Shown here one piece after another: positions 45,769 to 58,452 of a DNA stretch of 64,000 nt. Where the stretch lies: assembly GCF_030272615.1 (NCBI RefSeq), contig NC_081411.1, positions 41,901,140 through 41,965,139 on the forward strand, given 5' to 3'. The DNA is from Cryptomeria japonica. Its lineage: Eukaryota > Streptophyta > Pinopsida > Cupressales > Cupressaceae. The notes beneath the pieces are model-generated. The model was not told the origin of the DNA and ran no database searches. It was given only the letters and a program-made list of their open reading frames with translations. Positions within the stretch are counted from its first letter, which is position 1. Every line of letters begins with the position of its first letter. The translations under genes and the position numbers were made by a program.

Positions 45769-46447
45769 GTGATTGATGAGGTGGCAGACAAGTGGATGAC
45801 ACGTGGTGACACTGTGGCATAGGATGTAGCCGCTCAGAGGGGCTAAGGGTCGAGCAGATCAACAAAGATCAACAGTGATCAAGATGGATCCAAGGGCTGT
45901 CTCTATGTCACGACATAAAATTGCTCACCAGATATCGCCTGCGACTTGACAACAAACCACTAGCGGTGAATCGTGGCTGATAGTTAATGCAAGTAGTCAA
46001 GGTGGGTAGTTCATTTCGGCGGTTAGTGGAGGCCATGCTAAGGTGTTAAAGTGGAGAGCCTGGAATGAATACCCTCATGACATGTGGTGCCCAGTTGTAA
46101 ACTCTAGAGCCAATCAAAGGGTGCCACATGGCATATCATTAAGATGAATGTCAAGTAGACTGTGGTTTTGATGAATCTCAGGGAGGACTCACCAAAGGCA
46201 TCAGTTTCATCAACATGAAAGGTGTCGATGAAACAAAGATTTCAATAAGATGTGAAAGCAGTTCACCGAATGCTCGGATCAATCGATAAGGGCACATCGA
46301 AGAAATATAAACCGGTTCTATCAAAAAGTGAAGGCATCGATGAAACTGCGGTTTCGATGAGACAAAATGATGGCTAGCCGAAGAGGCACTTTGGCCGAAA
46401 GGTTGATGCGGAACAAGCCAAAGGAAGTGGTGGGTCTGATGGAGATG
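45769..46447 (+). repeat. 3' LTR of element A, part 2
   Basis: Corresponds to about 5414-6083 of the 5' LTR, from GTGATTGATGAGG to GGAGATG. Interrupted by element D, whose AGATG target duplication is the last five bases. Confidence 0.88.
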
Positions 46448-46809
46448 TGGTGCAGGAGAACCTAACCCAAATGTACACCAAGAGGTTAAAGGTCATGCCA
46501 TGAATCATTTCACTCATATTTGAGTTTATATCATCATTTTAATGTATTTTGAGTCATTTTGTGAAGCATTGTAAGACATTTGCTCAAGATGTGTGTTTGA
46601 GTCCTAATTGGGTCTAGGAGGTCAAATTTGTATAAAAAAATTATGGAAGGTTAAAGAGGATGTAAAAGGTTGTTTTGAGTCCATCTAATTGTATTTGAAG
46701 TGCACAAGCAAAGATTAGGGGTCATATTTATCAAAATATCAAAATTGTCAATTATGTCAAAAATGTTGTCAAACACAAATTGCATTATAAAGTTGCAAAC
46801 CAAGGATGT
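46448..46809 (+). repeat. Element D LTR 1, left part
   Basis: Starts TGGTGCAGGAGAACC and matches the first 360 bp of L2 and L3. Interrupted by element E at the GATGT target (46805-46809). Confidence 0.9.
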
Positions 46810-47261
46810 TGTAGGATTTTGCCAAGATCAAGGGCACAATGAAAAGCTTAAAAGGAAAGACAATAGAATGACAAGAACAAAAATGTATTCTCATCAATAT
46901 GCAAATGATCAACTGGATTAACCAATACAATGAATATAGGCCTGCTTATATAGGCAAGGCCATATGGATGTACGAGCACACAATTATGACATGTGGCTCA
47001 ATGAGAAACAAGGGTAGGTAAGAAATACTAGGGTTAGGTAGGAGAAATAATATAATATTCCACAAGAGGTGGATGACCCACCGAATGTGGAGTGTAACAG
47101 CAAAATAAGACCACAAAAGGTGGAATTTCTCCTACAAGCTCTATCCGTATGTGCACACTTCCCTAAGTGTCTCAAATCCAAACTACGAAGAGATGCATTA
47201 TCCTAAGTTAACTTAAGTAAAGTGTAATAATATCCAAAATGAATATTTATTTACACCAACA
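46810..47261 (-). repeat. 3' LTR of element E
   Basis: 452 bp, TGTAGGATTTTGCC to ACACCAACA on the plus strand. CCCCCCCTTAAG at 47262 is the complement of the polypurine tract. Confidence 0.92.
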
Positions 47262-47576
47262 CCCCCCCTTAAGTGCAACTTAGGGGAATGAAGACTCAAG
47301 TCAACAATGCAAGATGGGTCCCAGCTACTAGGCCATGATAGGTACCCATGTACAATATGCAAATGCAAGCAAAATAATGCAATACAATCTCTCACAAATG
47401 GAGAAAGGGAGAAAACCCAGTGGGAAAAAACTTCCCCCCAAAAGAGAGATAAAAGACTCTCAAAGAAGAAGGACAAAACCTCTAAGAGGAAAAAGTCCCC
47501 CCCATAAGAGAGGAAGGAGAAGTCAGCTGACCCCCCCTAATGACACATCTCACACCCCCAAGAGAGCCCGCAACTG

Positions 47577-49985
47577 CTAGAACTTACTCTTGATGAAAGG
47601 TTTGGTGAATATGTCAGCAACCTGCTCTACTATAGGACAATACTGCAAATCAATGACCTGCTCCTGAATGAGCTCTTGGATATAATGCATATGAATCTCG
47701 ATGTGTTTGGTCCACTGGTGCTGGACCAGGTTCTTCAAGATGGTAATAGCACTCTGATTGTCGCAATGTAGAACTGTCGGCCATGGAGTGGTGAATCCAA
47801 ACTCTATGAGAATCTGCTAGAGCCAAATGGTCTCAGTTACTGCGTTAACAACACCTTGATACTCAGCCTCAGTCGAAGAGAGAGCAATAGCATGTTGCTT
47901 CTTGCTCTGCCAACAAATGGGGCCCGAACCAAGGTGAAAACTGTAACCAAAAGTAGACTTACGATCATCAAGATCACCAACCCAATTGGAGTCTGTGTAA
48001 CCAGCCAAGAGAAGTCCTGTGCCTGCTGCATAGTGAATCCCATAGTGATGTGTAACCTTGATGTAATGAAGGATGCATTTGGCGGCTTTCCAATGAAGCT
48101 CATGTGGTTCCTACATGAAGCGGGAAACCATGCCAACTGCAAATGAAATATCAGGGCATGTATGAGTCAAGTAGATTAGACTACCCACAAGCTGATGATA
48201 CAAAGTGGCATCAACTGGTGGAGAAGAACACTGAGCCTCAAGCTTGACTCCTGAAAGAAAGGGAGTCAGGGTAGGCTTACAATTAGCCATATGAAAGCGT
48301 GCAAGTAGATCAAGAGTATACTTGGGCTGCAATAGTGTAATCCTGGAAGGCGACTGTGAAATCTCTATCTCGAGAAAGTAGTGCAAAAGACCCAAGTCAG
48401 TCATAGCAAATCTATCATGCAAAGCAGATTTGACCCTACTAATGATGGATGAGGTACTCCCTATAATGATCAAGTCATCAACATAGAGCACAAGGATCAA
48501 GTGAGAGTCATCCTGTCGCAAAATGTAGACATTCGGATCAGAATGACACATGGTGAACCCTGCGGAGAGAAGAAAGGAATCCATCTTGGCATACCAAGCC
48601 CTAGGGGCCTGCTTAAGGCCATAGAGAGATTTCCTTAGTCTACAAACCAAGGAAGTATTCTGGATGAAACCCTTTGGCTGCTCCATATAAATCTCCTCAT
48701 CAAGATCACCATAAAGAAAAGCACTCTTCACATCCATCTAATGTACAACCCAACCATGAGTTGTTGCAATAGCAAGTGTCAAACGAATGGAGTTCATCTT
48801 GGCTACGGGTGCAAAGGTCTCAGTATAGTCAACACCTACAATCTGAGAGAAACCTTTCGCAACAAGCCAAGCCTTATACTTATCCACACTACCATCCGCT
48901 GCAAACTTGGTCCGATAGATCCACTTACATCAAACCATCTTTCTCCCCTCAGGGAGATGGACTAAATCCCTTGTGTTGTTCCTCATCAAGGAACTATACT
49001 CTTCCTCCATAGCTTGGTCCCACTCAGGAACCCCTGATGCTTCCCTAAATGTCTATGGATCGGAAGCTGTAGCAATGAATGCATGTGGAAGATCCTGATG
49101 CTATGATCGAGTTCTCCGTGTATCTGAAGGATCCCCAACAAGAGAACCCGCAAACTCAAGTGTCTGTCGAGCCGAACGAGGTCAAGGTGGAGGTGGAGAA
49201 CAAGGCTCCTGAACTACAAGTGGACCCTACGGAGGTGTAACCCTATGAGTCAGAGTTGAAGGAGTCTCATCATCTGAATCACTAACATCACTATCCACAA
49301 TGGAGGAAGGTGGAGGAGGTAGAGAGGCTAAGCTAGGAGAGCTTTCCTCAAAGTGAACACTCCTCTCAATGAACACCTCATGTGTCTCAGGATCCATCAA
49401 TCTATATGCCTTAACACCCTCAGGATATCCAACAAATATGCAAGGTCGACTCTGAGGTTCCAATGCCTTGCGTTTTTGCGGAGGTATGCGAGCCCATGCT
49501 GGACACCCAAAGACTCTGAAATGTCTCACAATCGGTTTCCTACTAGCCCAAGCTTCAAAAGGAGTAATACCTTGCAAAGCTTTGTGAGGAACTCGATTCT
49601 GGATGTGTGTGGCACAACTGATAGCCTCTGCCCAAAAGGCGGGATCAAGAGAACGTGCATGTATCATACAGCTAGCCATTTCTTTGAGAGTTCTATTCTT
49701 GTGTTCTACAACCCTATTCTATTGTGGAGTGTATGCAACAGAATGCTGAAGATCAATCCCCTCAAATGTACAAAAATCCTCAATTCTTTTGTTCACATAT
49801 TCCCTTCCATTATCTGTGTGAAGAATCTTGACCACTTTCCCTGATTGCTTCTCCACACGAGTCTTGAAGTCCTGAAATCTGTCAAATACTTCACTCTTAT
49901 GAATAAGAACGTAGACCCAAGTGAAGCGGGAGTAGTCATCAATGAAGGTGAGAACATAGCGGGCCTTACATGCCCCCCAAATTCA
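47577..49985 (-). pseudogene. Element E integrase-RT-RNaseH (copia), with stops
   Basis: From 49985 downwards: integrase core with FIDDYSRFTW, HTDNGREY and VVEHKNRTLKEM, with a TAG after TPQ near 49720. Then a Pro/Ser/Asp-rich linker (ESSPSLASLPPPPSS) with stops at 49227 and about 49184. RT runs from about 49030, has a TAG before MDVKSAFLYG (48737) and shows LYGLKQAPRAWY and LYVDDLIIIG intact. TAG at 48111 precedes RNase H, with AGYTDSNWVGD and ALSSTEAEY. All parts stay in one frame, so a handful of point mutations killed it; the polymerase motif itself is unchanged. Confidence 0.9.
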
Positions 49986-51479
49986 CTCAATCAAAGAACC
50001 CCCCCAAAAGTGATGATTTGGCACTTTATAATTAGTGCGTATACAATGGGCCACTTGCAAAAAATGGCAAAGTGGACTTCTGATTTACAATTTTACAACT
50101 ACCTCAATAAGGCTAAAAGAGACTCAAACTGATAATGCAAGAGATCTAAACTAAGATCCAAGCACATTACAAGTACCTAATAGGCCAAATAAGACCAATA
50201 TCTGAAAGTACAATTTCCACTCAAAATCTCTGAAATCTGATCATAGATTATGAAAGTAGACGAAAAAACATGCACTTTAAAAAAAAATGGCACCTGAAAA
50301 GCAGGTCGTATGAGCTCAAACGAGGCCTTTGAAGTTGCAGAATTGAGGATTGGATAGGTATAGCTGAGAGAATCCAATAATTCCAAAAAACCTATGCAAC
50401 AAAATCAGAAAATAACCATACCACTGCGAAGATCACAAAATTTTAGCCCATTTCAAAAAAATTGAACGAAAAAAGGAGCAAAAATGAGCAAGATATGGCC
50501 TTTCAAAGTTGAATTGCAAAACTGAAAAGCTCAATTGAGAGGGGGTCAAAAAATTTCAAAAAGCTGTTGATGTGGCGTTGACGTCAGCAATTCACGACCT
50601 TAAATTTGACGGCCATATGACCATTGTGAAAACTTCACCTTCCTGCTGACTGGTCATTCGTACTGTACGGACTGCTGACTGGGCAGTCTGAGTGGTGGAT
50701 GACGTGGCAGATGACTCAGTGTATGGTAGTTGACCGCGGGCCAGTGGCCGCCTGCCACGTGGCGGGCGCGGGTCCGCCTGTTTAGAGGACGCTGGAGAGG
50801 AGGGAAGCAGGCTGTCGGAGAAAGCTTTGGCCAGCGGCGGGCTGGGAGCCGAGGCACCAGAGGTGGAGGGAACTGCCGGAGGGACGGAGACTGGCGGGCC
50901 GGGAGCCGAGGGAAGCCGGCGGTGGGAGCGAGGTGGCCGACGAGAGAGCGAGGCGGCTGGAGGATGGTCTGGGTAGCCGGTAGCAGGAGACCTAGGCTCT
51001 GCAGGAGGTGCACGGCGGCGGCGGCGTGGGAGGTACATAGCGGTAGCAGCGGGTACACATCGGCAGGAGGTACGCATCAGCGTAGGTACACGGCCTGCAA
51101 CACCTGCAACATGCGTAGGGTACTGCCGAGTACGGGGGGGTCTGCGGACCCCTAAAACAACCAAAAAAAATTTTTGATTTTTTTTTTTTTTTTTTCGAAA
51201 ATTTTGATTGCCCTTTCGAATTTTTTTATTTTTATTTTTTCGAAAAAGAATTTTTTTGAAATTTTTTTTCAAAATCCGTAGGATAATAGCCAAAATGGGG
51301 AAAAAAAATTTCTCACCAAAATAGGTCGACTTTATAGTTGAAATTTATGGAAACAGCCTCCTAGATTCAACGGTGATGTCCAAATCGCTGTATGACGCCT
51401 CCAAAAAATGAAGATCCCCAAATCCAAAAATTGAAGCCTTCCACAATGTCTCCAAAAAACTAATCAATGAAGCCCCAAT
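49986..51479 (-). other. Element E leader-like region replacing gag and protease
   Basis: No gag or protease motif is seen. 50640-51160 is strikingly GC-rich and gives long open frames in several phases with Pro/Arg/Ser/Ala composition, which looks like biased sequence and not a protein. 51170-51290 is A/T homopolymer-rich. The integrase frame begins abruptly next to 49985. Confidence 0.6.
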
Positions 51480-51492
51480 GGCTCTAATACCA
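51480..51492 (-). other. Primer-binding site of element E
   Basis: The minus strand reads TGGTATTAGAGCC directly after the 5' LTR, complementary to initiator tRNA-Met with one variant base. Confidence 0.9.
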
Positions 51493-51944
51493 TGTAGGAT
51501 TTTGCCAAGATCAAGGGCACAATGAAAAGCTTAAAAGGAGAGACAATAGAATGACAAGAACAAAACTGTATTCTCATCAATATGCAAATGATCAACTAGA
51601 TTAACCAATACAATGAATATAGGCCTGCTTATATAGGCAAGGCCATATGGATGTACGAGCACACAATTATGACATGTGGCTCAATGAGAAACAAGGGTAG
51701 GTAAGAAATACTAGGGGTAGGTAGGAGAAATAATATAATATTCCACAAGAGGTGGATGACCCACCGAATGTGGAGTGTAATAGCAAAATAAGACCACAAA
51801 AGGTGGAATTTCTCCTACAAGCTCTATCCCTATGTGCACACTTCCCTAAGTGTCTCAAATCCAAACTACGAAGAGATGCATTATCCTAAGTTAACTTAAG
51901 TAAAGTGTAATAATATCCAAAATGAATATTTATTTACACCAACA
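51493..51944 (-). repeat. 5' LTR of element E
   Basis: 452 bp, same ends and length as 46810-47261, with only a few differences visible by eye. Followed by the second GATGT. Confidence 0.92.
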
Positions 51945-51949
51945 GATGT

Positions 51950-52870
51950 AATTGGTCTTGGGTAGTTGTAATTTCCATATGGATGCGTGGAGGTTATAAT
52001 AGCCATCATTTGGTCGAATCCAATGGGTGTGTGTAAGATTGGAGGAAGGAAATGAATAACAGTTGAAGTTTTTACACACTCCACATTGTTTTCTGGGTAT
52101 AGCAGTTTGATCATTCACATTTTTCTTTATGATAATTCATTTGTCCCGTGGGAAATGTATTGGATATGATAATGACGTGAGTTAACTTTGTTTTCCCTTT
52201 GGTTTTATTTAATTTCAATTATTTTAAAGCAAGTTATGCAAGATTTGGTGAAAGCTGTCAAAAAAACCCTCCAAATTGGGGTTTGTGGAGAGTTTCACTA
52301 AAATATTTTGATTGCACCATTGAAAATTGTTGTAACTTTGGCGTTTGATAGAGGGTTGAATTATATTTCAAATTAATTCAGTTTAAATGTGATTGGTTAA
52401 GTATTTTATGAGATATTTGATGCCCTGGACAGACTAGGAATGAAGATTTCTTGTTTTTTTTAATAGTCAAAACAGTCTCGATGCAAAGACTATAATGCTT
52501 AACTCCATCGTTGGATTGTTCTCAATTTTGGAAATGGTTTTAGAAACCTAGTTTCCTACAGCCTCACCGAAACGATCTTCAAAATATGCTTGGTTTTGAA
52601 GGTTATTAATAACTGAGTACGGGTCTATCATAATGTCATTAACTCGGACAACATAATGCATTGTTTGGGTCTTGAATAATGTTTAAAGGGTTTTAAATGA
52701 TGTGAAAGATTTGATATTGGATTTTTTGGTTGATATTAATATTTTTTAGATGCCTCAAACATATCAAGGTTGCAAATTGATGATTATTTTTGGGTCATTG
52801 AGCACTCTAGGATTGGGACTCCATGGTTGATTTGGGGTTCTTGGTTGTTTTTTCATGATGCTCTGCATCG
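51950..52870 (+). repeat. Element D LTR 1, right part
   Basis: Continues L1 after element E, from AATTGGTCTTGGG to CTGCATCG. The terminal CA reads CG. Primer site TGGTATCAGAGCC at 52874-52886 follows. Confidence 0.9.
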
Positions 52871-53292
52871 AATTGGTATCAGAGCCTAGCAAAAGATATA
52901 GGATAGGAAAGTTGTTTATATTGTGTTTGGTTGCAAGTGTTGGATTCACCTAACTGCAGAGGATTAGGTTGAGTAGAGAACCTGGTTGTGGTTGCCAAAA
53001 GAGTAGGGAGAGAGGAAAAAGAGACTCCTAGGTGAGGCAAAGGAAGTGTGAGTTTGTGTGGATGCCTGAGGAACAACTTGAGTTGCAGCCATTGGATACT
53101 CCATGGATGTGATTAGTTGAGAGGATGATTACCTTTTTTAAGTTGGTAGCAGAAGCATGAGGATAATGAGAGAATGATGAAAGGAAGAGGCAGAGATAAA
53201 GATGAAGACAAAGACAAAGTTTCAGTCCAAGACACAAAATTTTCTTGCAGGTTGTTTCCAAGGGACTTTGAAAGCTTTCAAGGTCAGTAATA
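52871..53292 (+). other. Element D spacer 1 with primer site
   Basis: 422 bp with the tRNA-Met primer site at 52874 and no coding frame. It ends in AAGGTCAGTAATA just before L2. It matches spacer 2 closely. Confidence 0.85.
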
Positions 53293-54575
53293 TGGTGTAA
53301 GAGAACCTAACCCAAATGTAAACTAGGAGGTTAAAGACCATGCCATGAATCATTTCACTCATATTTGAGTTTATATGGTCATTTTAATGTATTTTGAGTC
53401 ATTTTGTGAAGCATTGTAAGACATTAGCTCAAGATGTGTATTTGAGTCCTAATTGGGTCTAGGAGGTCAAATTTATATAAACAATTCATGGAAGGGTAAA
53501 GAGGATGTAAAATGTTTTTTTGAGTCCATCTAAATGTATTTGAAGTGCACAGGCAAAGATTAGGGGTCATATTTATCAAAATGCCAAAATTGTCAATTGT
53601 GTCAAAAATGTTGTCAAGCACAAATTGCATTATAAAGTTGCAAACCAAGGATGTAATTGGTCTTGGGTAGTTGTAACTGCCATATGGATGTGTGAACATT
53701 ATAAAAACCATGATTTGGTTGAATCCAATGGGTGTGTGTAAGATTGGAGGAAGGAAATGAATAACATTTGAAGTTTTTACACACTCCACATTGTTTTCTG
53801 GGTATAGTAGTTTGATCATTCACATTTTTCTTTATGATAATTCATTTGTCTCCATGGGAAATGTATGGGATATGATAATTGAATTAGTTAAATTTGTTTT
53901 CCCTTTGTTTTCATTTAATTTCAATCATTTTGAAGAAAGTTATGCAAGATTTGGTGAAAACTGTCAAAAAAACCCTCCAAATTAGGGTTTGTGGAGTGTC
54001 CACTAAAATATTTTGATTGCACCATTGGAAATTGTTATAAATTTGGTGTTTGATAGAGGTTTGAATTATATTTCAAATTAGTTTAGTTTCAATGTGATTG
54101 GTTAAGTATTTTATGAGATATTTGATGCCCTAGGCAGACTGGGAATGAAGATTTCTTGTTTTTTTTAACAGTCAAAACGGTCTCGGTGCAGAGACCATAA
54201 CTCTTAACTCCATCATTGGATTGTTCTCAATTTTGGATATGGTTTAAGAAACCTAGTTTTTTACAGCTTCACTAAAATGATATTCAAAATATGATTGGGT
54301 TTGAAGGTTATTAATAATTGAGTACAGGTCTATCAGACTGTCATTAACTGGGACAACATAATGCATTGTTTGGGTCTTGAATAATGTTTAAAGGGTTATA
54401 AATGATGTGAAAGATTTGATATTGGATTTTTTGGTTGATATTAATCTTTTTTAGATGCCTCAAACATATCAAGGTTGCAGAATGATGATTATTTTTGGGT
54501 CATTGAGCACCCTAGGATTGAGACTCCATGGTTGATTTGGGGTTCTTGGTTAGTTTTTCGTAATGCTCTGCATCA
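53293..54575 (+). repeat. Element D LTR 2
   Basis: 1,283 bp, TGGTGTAAGAGAACC to CTGCATCA. It contains the uninterrupted CCAAGGATGTAATTGG (near 53645), the empty site of element E. Confidence 0.9.
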
Positions 54576-54980
54576 AATTGGTATCAGAGCCCAGCAAAAG
54601 ATTTGGGCTAGGAAAGTTGTTTATGTTGTGTTTGGTTGTATTTTTTGGATCTACCTAACTTTAGAGGAACACATTGAGGAGAGAACCTGGTTGTGGTTGC
54701 CAAAAGAGTAGGGAGAGAGGTGAGGCAAAGGAAGTGTGAGTTTGTGTGGATGCCTGAGGAACACCTTGAGTTGCAGCCATTGGATATTCCATGGATGTGA
54801 GTAGTTGAGAGGATGATTACCTTTTTTATGTTGGTAGCATTAGCATGAGGATAATTAGAGATTGATGAAAGGAAGAGGCAGAGATAAAGATGAAGACAAA
54901 GACAAAGTTTCAGTCCAAGACACAAAATTTTCTTGCAGGTTGTTTCCAAGGGACTTTGAAAGCTTTCAAGGTCAATAGTA
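54576..54980 (+). other. Element D spacer 2 with primer site
   Basis: 405 bp, primer site TGGTATCAGAGCC at 54579-54591, no gene, nearly the same sequence as spacer 1. Confidence 0.85.
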
Positions 54981-56265
54981 TGGTGCAAGAGAACCTAACC
55001 AAAATGTACAAAAGGAGATTAAAGATCATGCCATGAATCATTTCACTCATATTTGAGTTTATATCATCATTTTAATGTATTTTGAGTCATTTTGTGAAGC
55101 ATTGCAAGACATTAGCTCAAGATGTGTATTTGAGCCCTAATTGAGTCTAGGAGGTCAAATTTGTATAAACAATTCATGGAAGGGTAAAGAGGATGTAAAA
55201 TGTTTTTTTGAGTCCATCTAAATGTATTTGAAGTGCACAGGCAAAGATTAGGGGTCATATTTATCAAAATATCAAAATTGTCAATTGTGTCAAAAATGTT
55301 GTCAAGCACAAATTGCATTATAAAGTTGCAAACCAAGGATGTAATTGGTCTTGGGTAGTTGTAACTGCCATATGGATGTGTGGAGGTTATAAATACCATC
55401 ATTTGGTCGAATCCAATGGGTGTGTGTAAGATTGGAGGAAGGAAATGAATAACATTTGAAGTTTTTACACACTCCACATTGTTTTCTGGGTATAGCAGTC
55501 TGATCATTCACATTTTTCTTTATGATAATTCATTTGTCCCCATGGGAAATGTATGGGATATGATAATTTCATCAGTTAAATTTGTTTTCCCTTTGGTTTC
55601 ATTTAATTTCAATCATTTTGAAGCAAGTTATGCAAGATTTGGTGAAACCTGTCAAAAAAACCCTCCAAATTGGGGTTTGTGGAGAGTTTCACTAAAATAT
55701 TTTGATTGCACCATTGGAAATTGTTGTAAATTTGGTGTTTGATAGAGGGTTGAATTATATTTCAAAATAATTCAGTTTCAATGTGATTGGTTAAGTATTT
55801 TATGAGATATTTGATGCCCTAGGCAGACTGGGAATGAAGATTTCTTGCTTTTTTTTAACAGTCAAAACGGTCTCGGTGCAGAGACCATAACTCTTAACTC
55901 CATCATTGGATTATTCTTAATTTTGGATATGGTTTTAGAAACCTAGTTTTTTACAGTGTCACTAAAACAATCTTCAAAATATGCTTGGGTTTGAAGGTTA
56001 TTAATAACAGAGTACGGGTCTATCAGACTTTCATTAACTAGGACAACATAATGCATTGTTTGGGTCTTGAATAATGTTTAAAGGGTTATAAATGATGTGA
56101 AAGATTTGATATTGGATTTGTTGGTTGATATTAATCTTTTTTAGATGCCTCAAACATATCAAGGTTGCAGATTGATGATTATTTTTGGGTCATTGAGCAC
56201 CTTAGGATTGAGACTCCATGGTTGATTGGGGGCTCTTGGTTGGTTTTTCATGATGCTATGCATCA
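54981..56265 (+). repeat. Element D LTR 3
   Basis: 1,285 bp, TGGTGCAAGAGAACC to ATGCATCA. It is followed by the target duplication AGATG and resumed A LTR. Confidence 0.9.
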
Positions 56266-56270
56266 AGATG

Positions 56271-58452
56271 ACTTGGCGGTCCAGGTGGGTCAGATGAAAA
56301 ACCAAATGTTGACATATGGCGTGAATCAAAGGGTTTTTAACCCAATGACCCGATGTAAGTTATCGGGTATCGGCCAGAGATTGTTATTGCTACCCCCGAT
56401 GACCCGATGTGAGTTATTGGGTATCGGGGGGAATGGATTCATGTCATCCCATAGGCCCGATAGGAAAGTGGATAGACTAGAGCATGATCATCGGGATAAC
56501 TTGTTTGGAGATGTCTTGAGGACCTGATGGATGGGCCTAGACAAGGTAAAGGCCGAACATGTCAAGAGGGATCTGACGGTTGGATCGATGATCTGACGAT
56601 GGCCACTAAGTCGCAACAGAAAGTTGCTTGATGGCTAAAAGCCGTGACTGATGAAGTGGCAAGACAGGTGGAATCTAGGGGGACTCATGAGAAAACCAGA
56701 TGGTGCCACCTAGCAGAGATGCATGATAGATATCTACGTGGCAAGATTCAAAGATTTAAAATATAATTTCTGACTGTGGTGAATAGACAAAAAAATAAAT
56801 GACTGACCTACAGAAAGATTGGTGGCTAAGGGGTTTTATTTTTGCCTGATATATGAGTGTTATATATCAGTGGATGGCTCTCGATCCGAGGAATTTGATT
56901 TTTCTGTCTAGTGCAACCCACGACAAGTATTTTTGGGACAGTGACCTCGGGATCTCTATGTTTATTCTTCAGTTAGAAAGATTGGATTTTCTACAGGCCA
57001 AGTGCGGAAGCGGTTAAGTTTTTAACAACCAGAGACCAGGTGGTGGGGCCTGTTTCTAAGCGGATTACTCAGGGAAGTTAAAAATCATGTTAGTTTCCCA
57101 TGATAAGATGGTTGCCTCTATACTGTAATGGAAACATGTCTGAACTTTAAAGGCCGCGACATGGTGACTAAAGGAAAGGTGCTTAGAAAGGAAACCTCCT
57201 GATCTGTTGGCACCAAAGAATTTTAAGTATTCAAAAGAAATGTTGGCAAAGCTATGTAGGTTGCATCCTACATTGCTTCAAGATAAAAATGGGTTGGTGA
57301 GAGGTACCCAGGAGATCTACAGGGAGATATGTGAGGAACATAATGGTGCACCGCTCTGTGATAAGAACTCATCAATGCTCTGGCACAATATGATCCACTG
57401 ACATTATGAAGCTACCAGTTGTTGCAACCATTTTTGGGTAATAGGAGCCTGCCCTTTCAGGCATCTTCCAAATGAATGCCTAGTGAATTAATGAAGCATG
57501 CATCCAAGGAAGAATGTTAGATTTCTCCCTCAATTGTAATGGCATAAAAATATAACTTTTGCAATAAATAACTTTTAGGGTAAGATTATCATTCTAGGTA
57601 GCCTGAAGCTTGTTGCATCCTCATTTCTATAAAAGGATACCAAGGCTACCTAGAAAAGGGACACAAAATTTTGTAACTAAACTCTGGCGAAATTTTAATG
57701 CGGGCCTGTTTCTTGGCAATTTCATAGTCAGATATGAAGTACTTGCAACCTTTTGATAGGGGAATGAAATATACAATCTAGAGAATTTAAATCTAGATTT
57801 GCATTGTCTCTATGTCACTGTACTGGTGTTTATTTCATTCAAGTAGTCAAGGATTGCTTATTTGAATGATTTGTTAGGCATCTAATGAAGTTGTTCTGAG
57901 TCTTTTCTTTAAGGAGGAAAATATAAAATACTTTGGACAAAGTCATTGATATCAGTACTCTTGGTGTGAATTGGATGATGAAGTCTGATGTAGATTAGGA
58001 CTCCGTATATGTCAGGCATATTCAGAGTTGATAGATCAGAAACTTGTGATTTGTGTACTAGTTTCTCTTGTCATTTTGCAGTCTGTTGTAGATGACTCTA
58101 TTGCCCAGATAAGGCATTGGTTTATGTGTTGGTTTTTGTTGCATTTTGTGATCCTTTTTAAGAAATTCAAATGAATTTCCCATTTAGGTTAGTTGTACTG
58201 GTCAGTAAGGAAAGTTTGTAGGAATTTACACTGGTTTTCTGCAAACTAGTTACTATTTTTGTGAGAAAATAGTCTAAAATGGGTTCACCTGCCCAAGCTT
58301 TTATAAGCTTAAAGTGTAGGAGGTTTCCTAAATCTATAACCTCACATTGTTGTCTTTATTTCAAACTTTTGATGTTCTCTTCCATTGCAGCACAGAGGCA
58401 ATAGTTTTGATTTTTAAAGAGAAGGAATAGAGGTTTTCAAAATGGTGAACAA
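56271..58452 (+). repeat. 3' LTR of element A, part 3
   Basis: Corresponds to about 6084-8249 of the 5' LTR and ends ATGGTGAACAA. It includes the ORF-like segment at 57207-57401, here without the two stops seen in the 5' LTR. Palindromic repeat DNA follows. Confidence 0.88.

Larger units (their letters stand above)
46810..51944 (-). mobile_element. Element E: Ty1/copia element lacking gag and protease
   Basis: Two 452-bp LTRs (46810-47261 and 51493-51944) flank decayed integrase, RT and RNase H on the minus strand. GATGT is duplicated at 46805-46809 and 51945-51949, and L2 and L3 of element D hold the empty site. A primer site and polypurine tract are present. Where gag and protease should be, there is 1.5 kb of leader-like sequence, so a deletion joined leader to integrase. 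Similar LTRs of equal length make it a young insertion, yet the coding region already has several stops, so it may have been copied in trans. Confidence 0.92.
46448..56265 (+). mobile_element. Element D: tandem LTR-spacer-LTR-spacer-LTR array
   Basis: Three LTRs of 1,283-1,285 bp (L1 46448-46809 plus 51950-52870; L2 53293-54575; L3 54981-56265) alternate with two non-coding spacers of about 400 bp, each starting with a TGGTATCAGAGCC primer site. The array is flanked by AGATG at 46443-46447 and 56266-56270, and the unduplicated site is in the A 5' LTR at 6079-6083. A tiny internal region without genes makes it TRIM-like, although the LTRs are long. It needs proteins from another copia element. 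Element E sits in L1. Confidence 0.88.
4513..58452 (+). mobile_element. Element A: Ogre/Tat-like Ty3/gypsy element hosting nested insertions
   Basis: Two 3.7-kb direct repeats bound the element: 4513-8249, and the sum of 37534-38424, 45769-46447 and 56271-58452. A primer-binding site resembling the tRNA-Arg-type site of Ogre/Tat elements follows the 5' LTR. Internal order is gag, (elements B and duplicated block), protease remnant, RNase H, RT, RNase H and integrase. All coding parts have in-frame stops, so A is dead. No clean 5-bp target duplication was found, but both flanks carry TAGAACCTAT from the same palindromic repeat. The sequence between the gag core and the protease active site is missing. 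About 54 kb in total, of which most is later insertions. Confidence 0.85.

Noticed and set aside
38415-45775. Exact 5-bp target duplication for element C
   Set aside because: The flanks GCGAC and GTGAT differ at two positions, and the site appears altered by a small deletion.
50592-51293. 233-codon minus-strand frame and overlapping plus-strand frames
   Set aside because: The stretch is GC-rich leader open in several phases, with low-complexity Pro/Arg/Ser composition and no domain.
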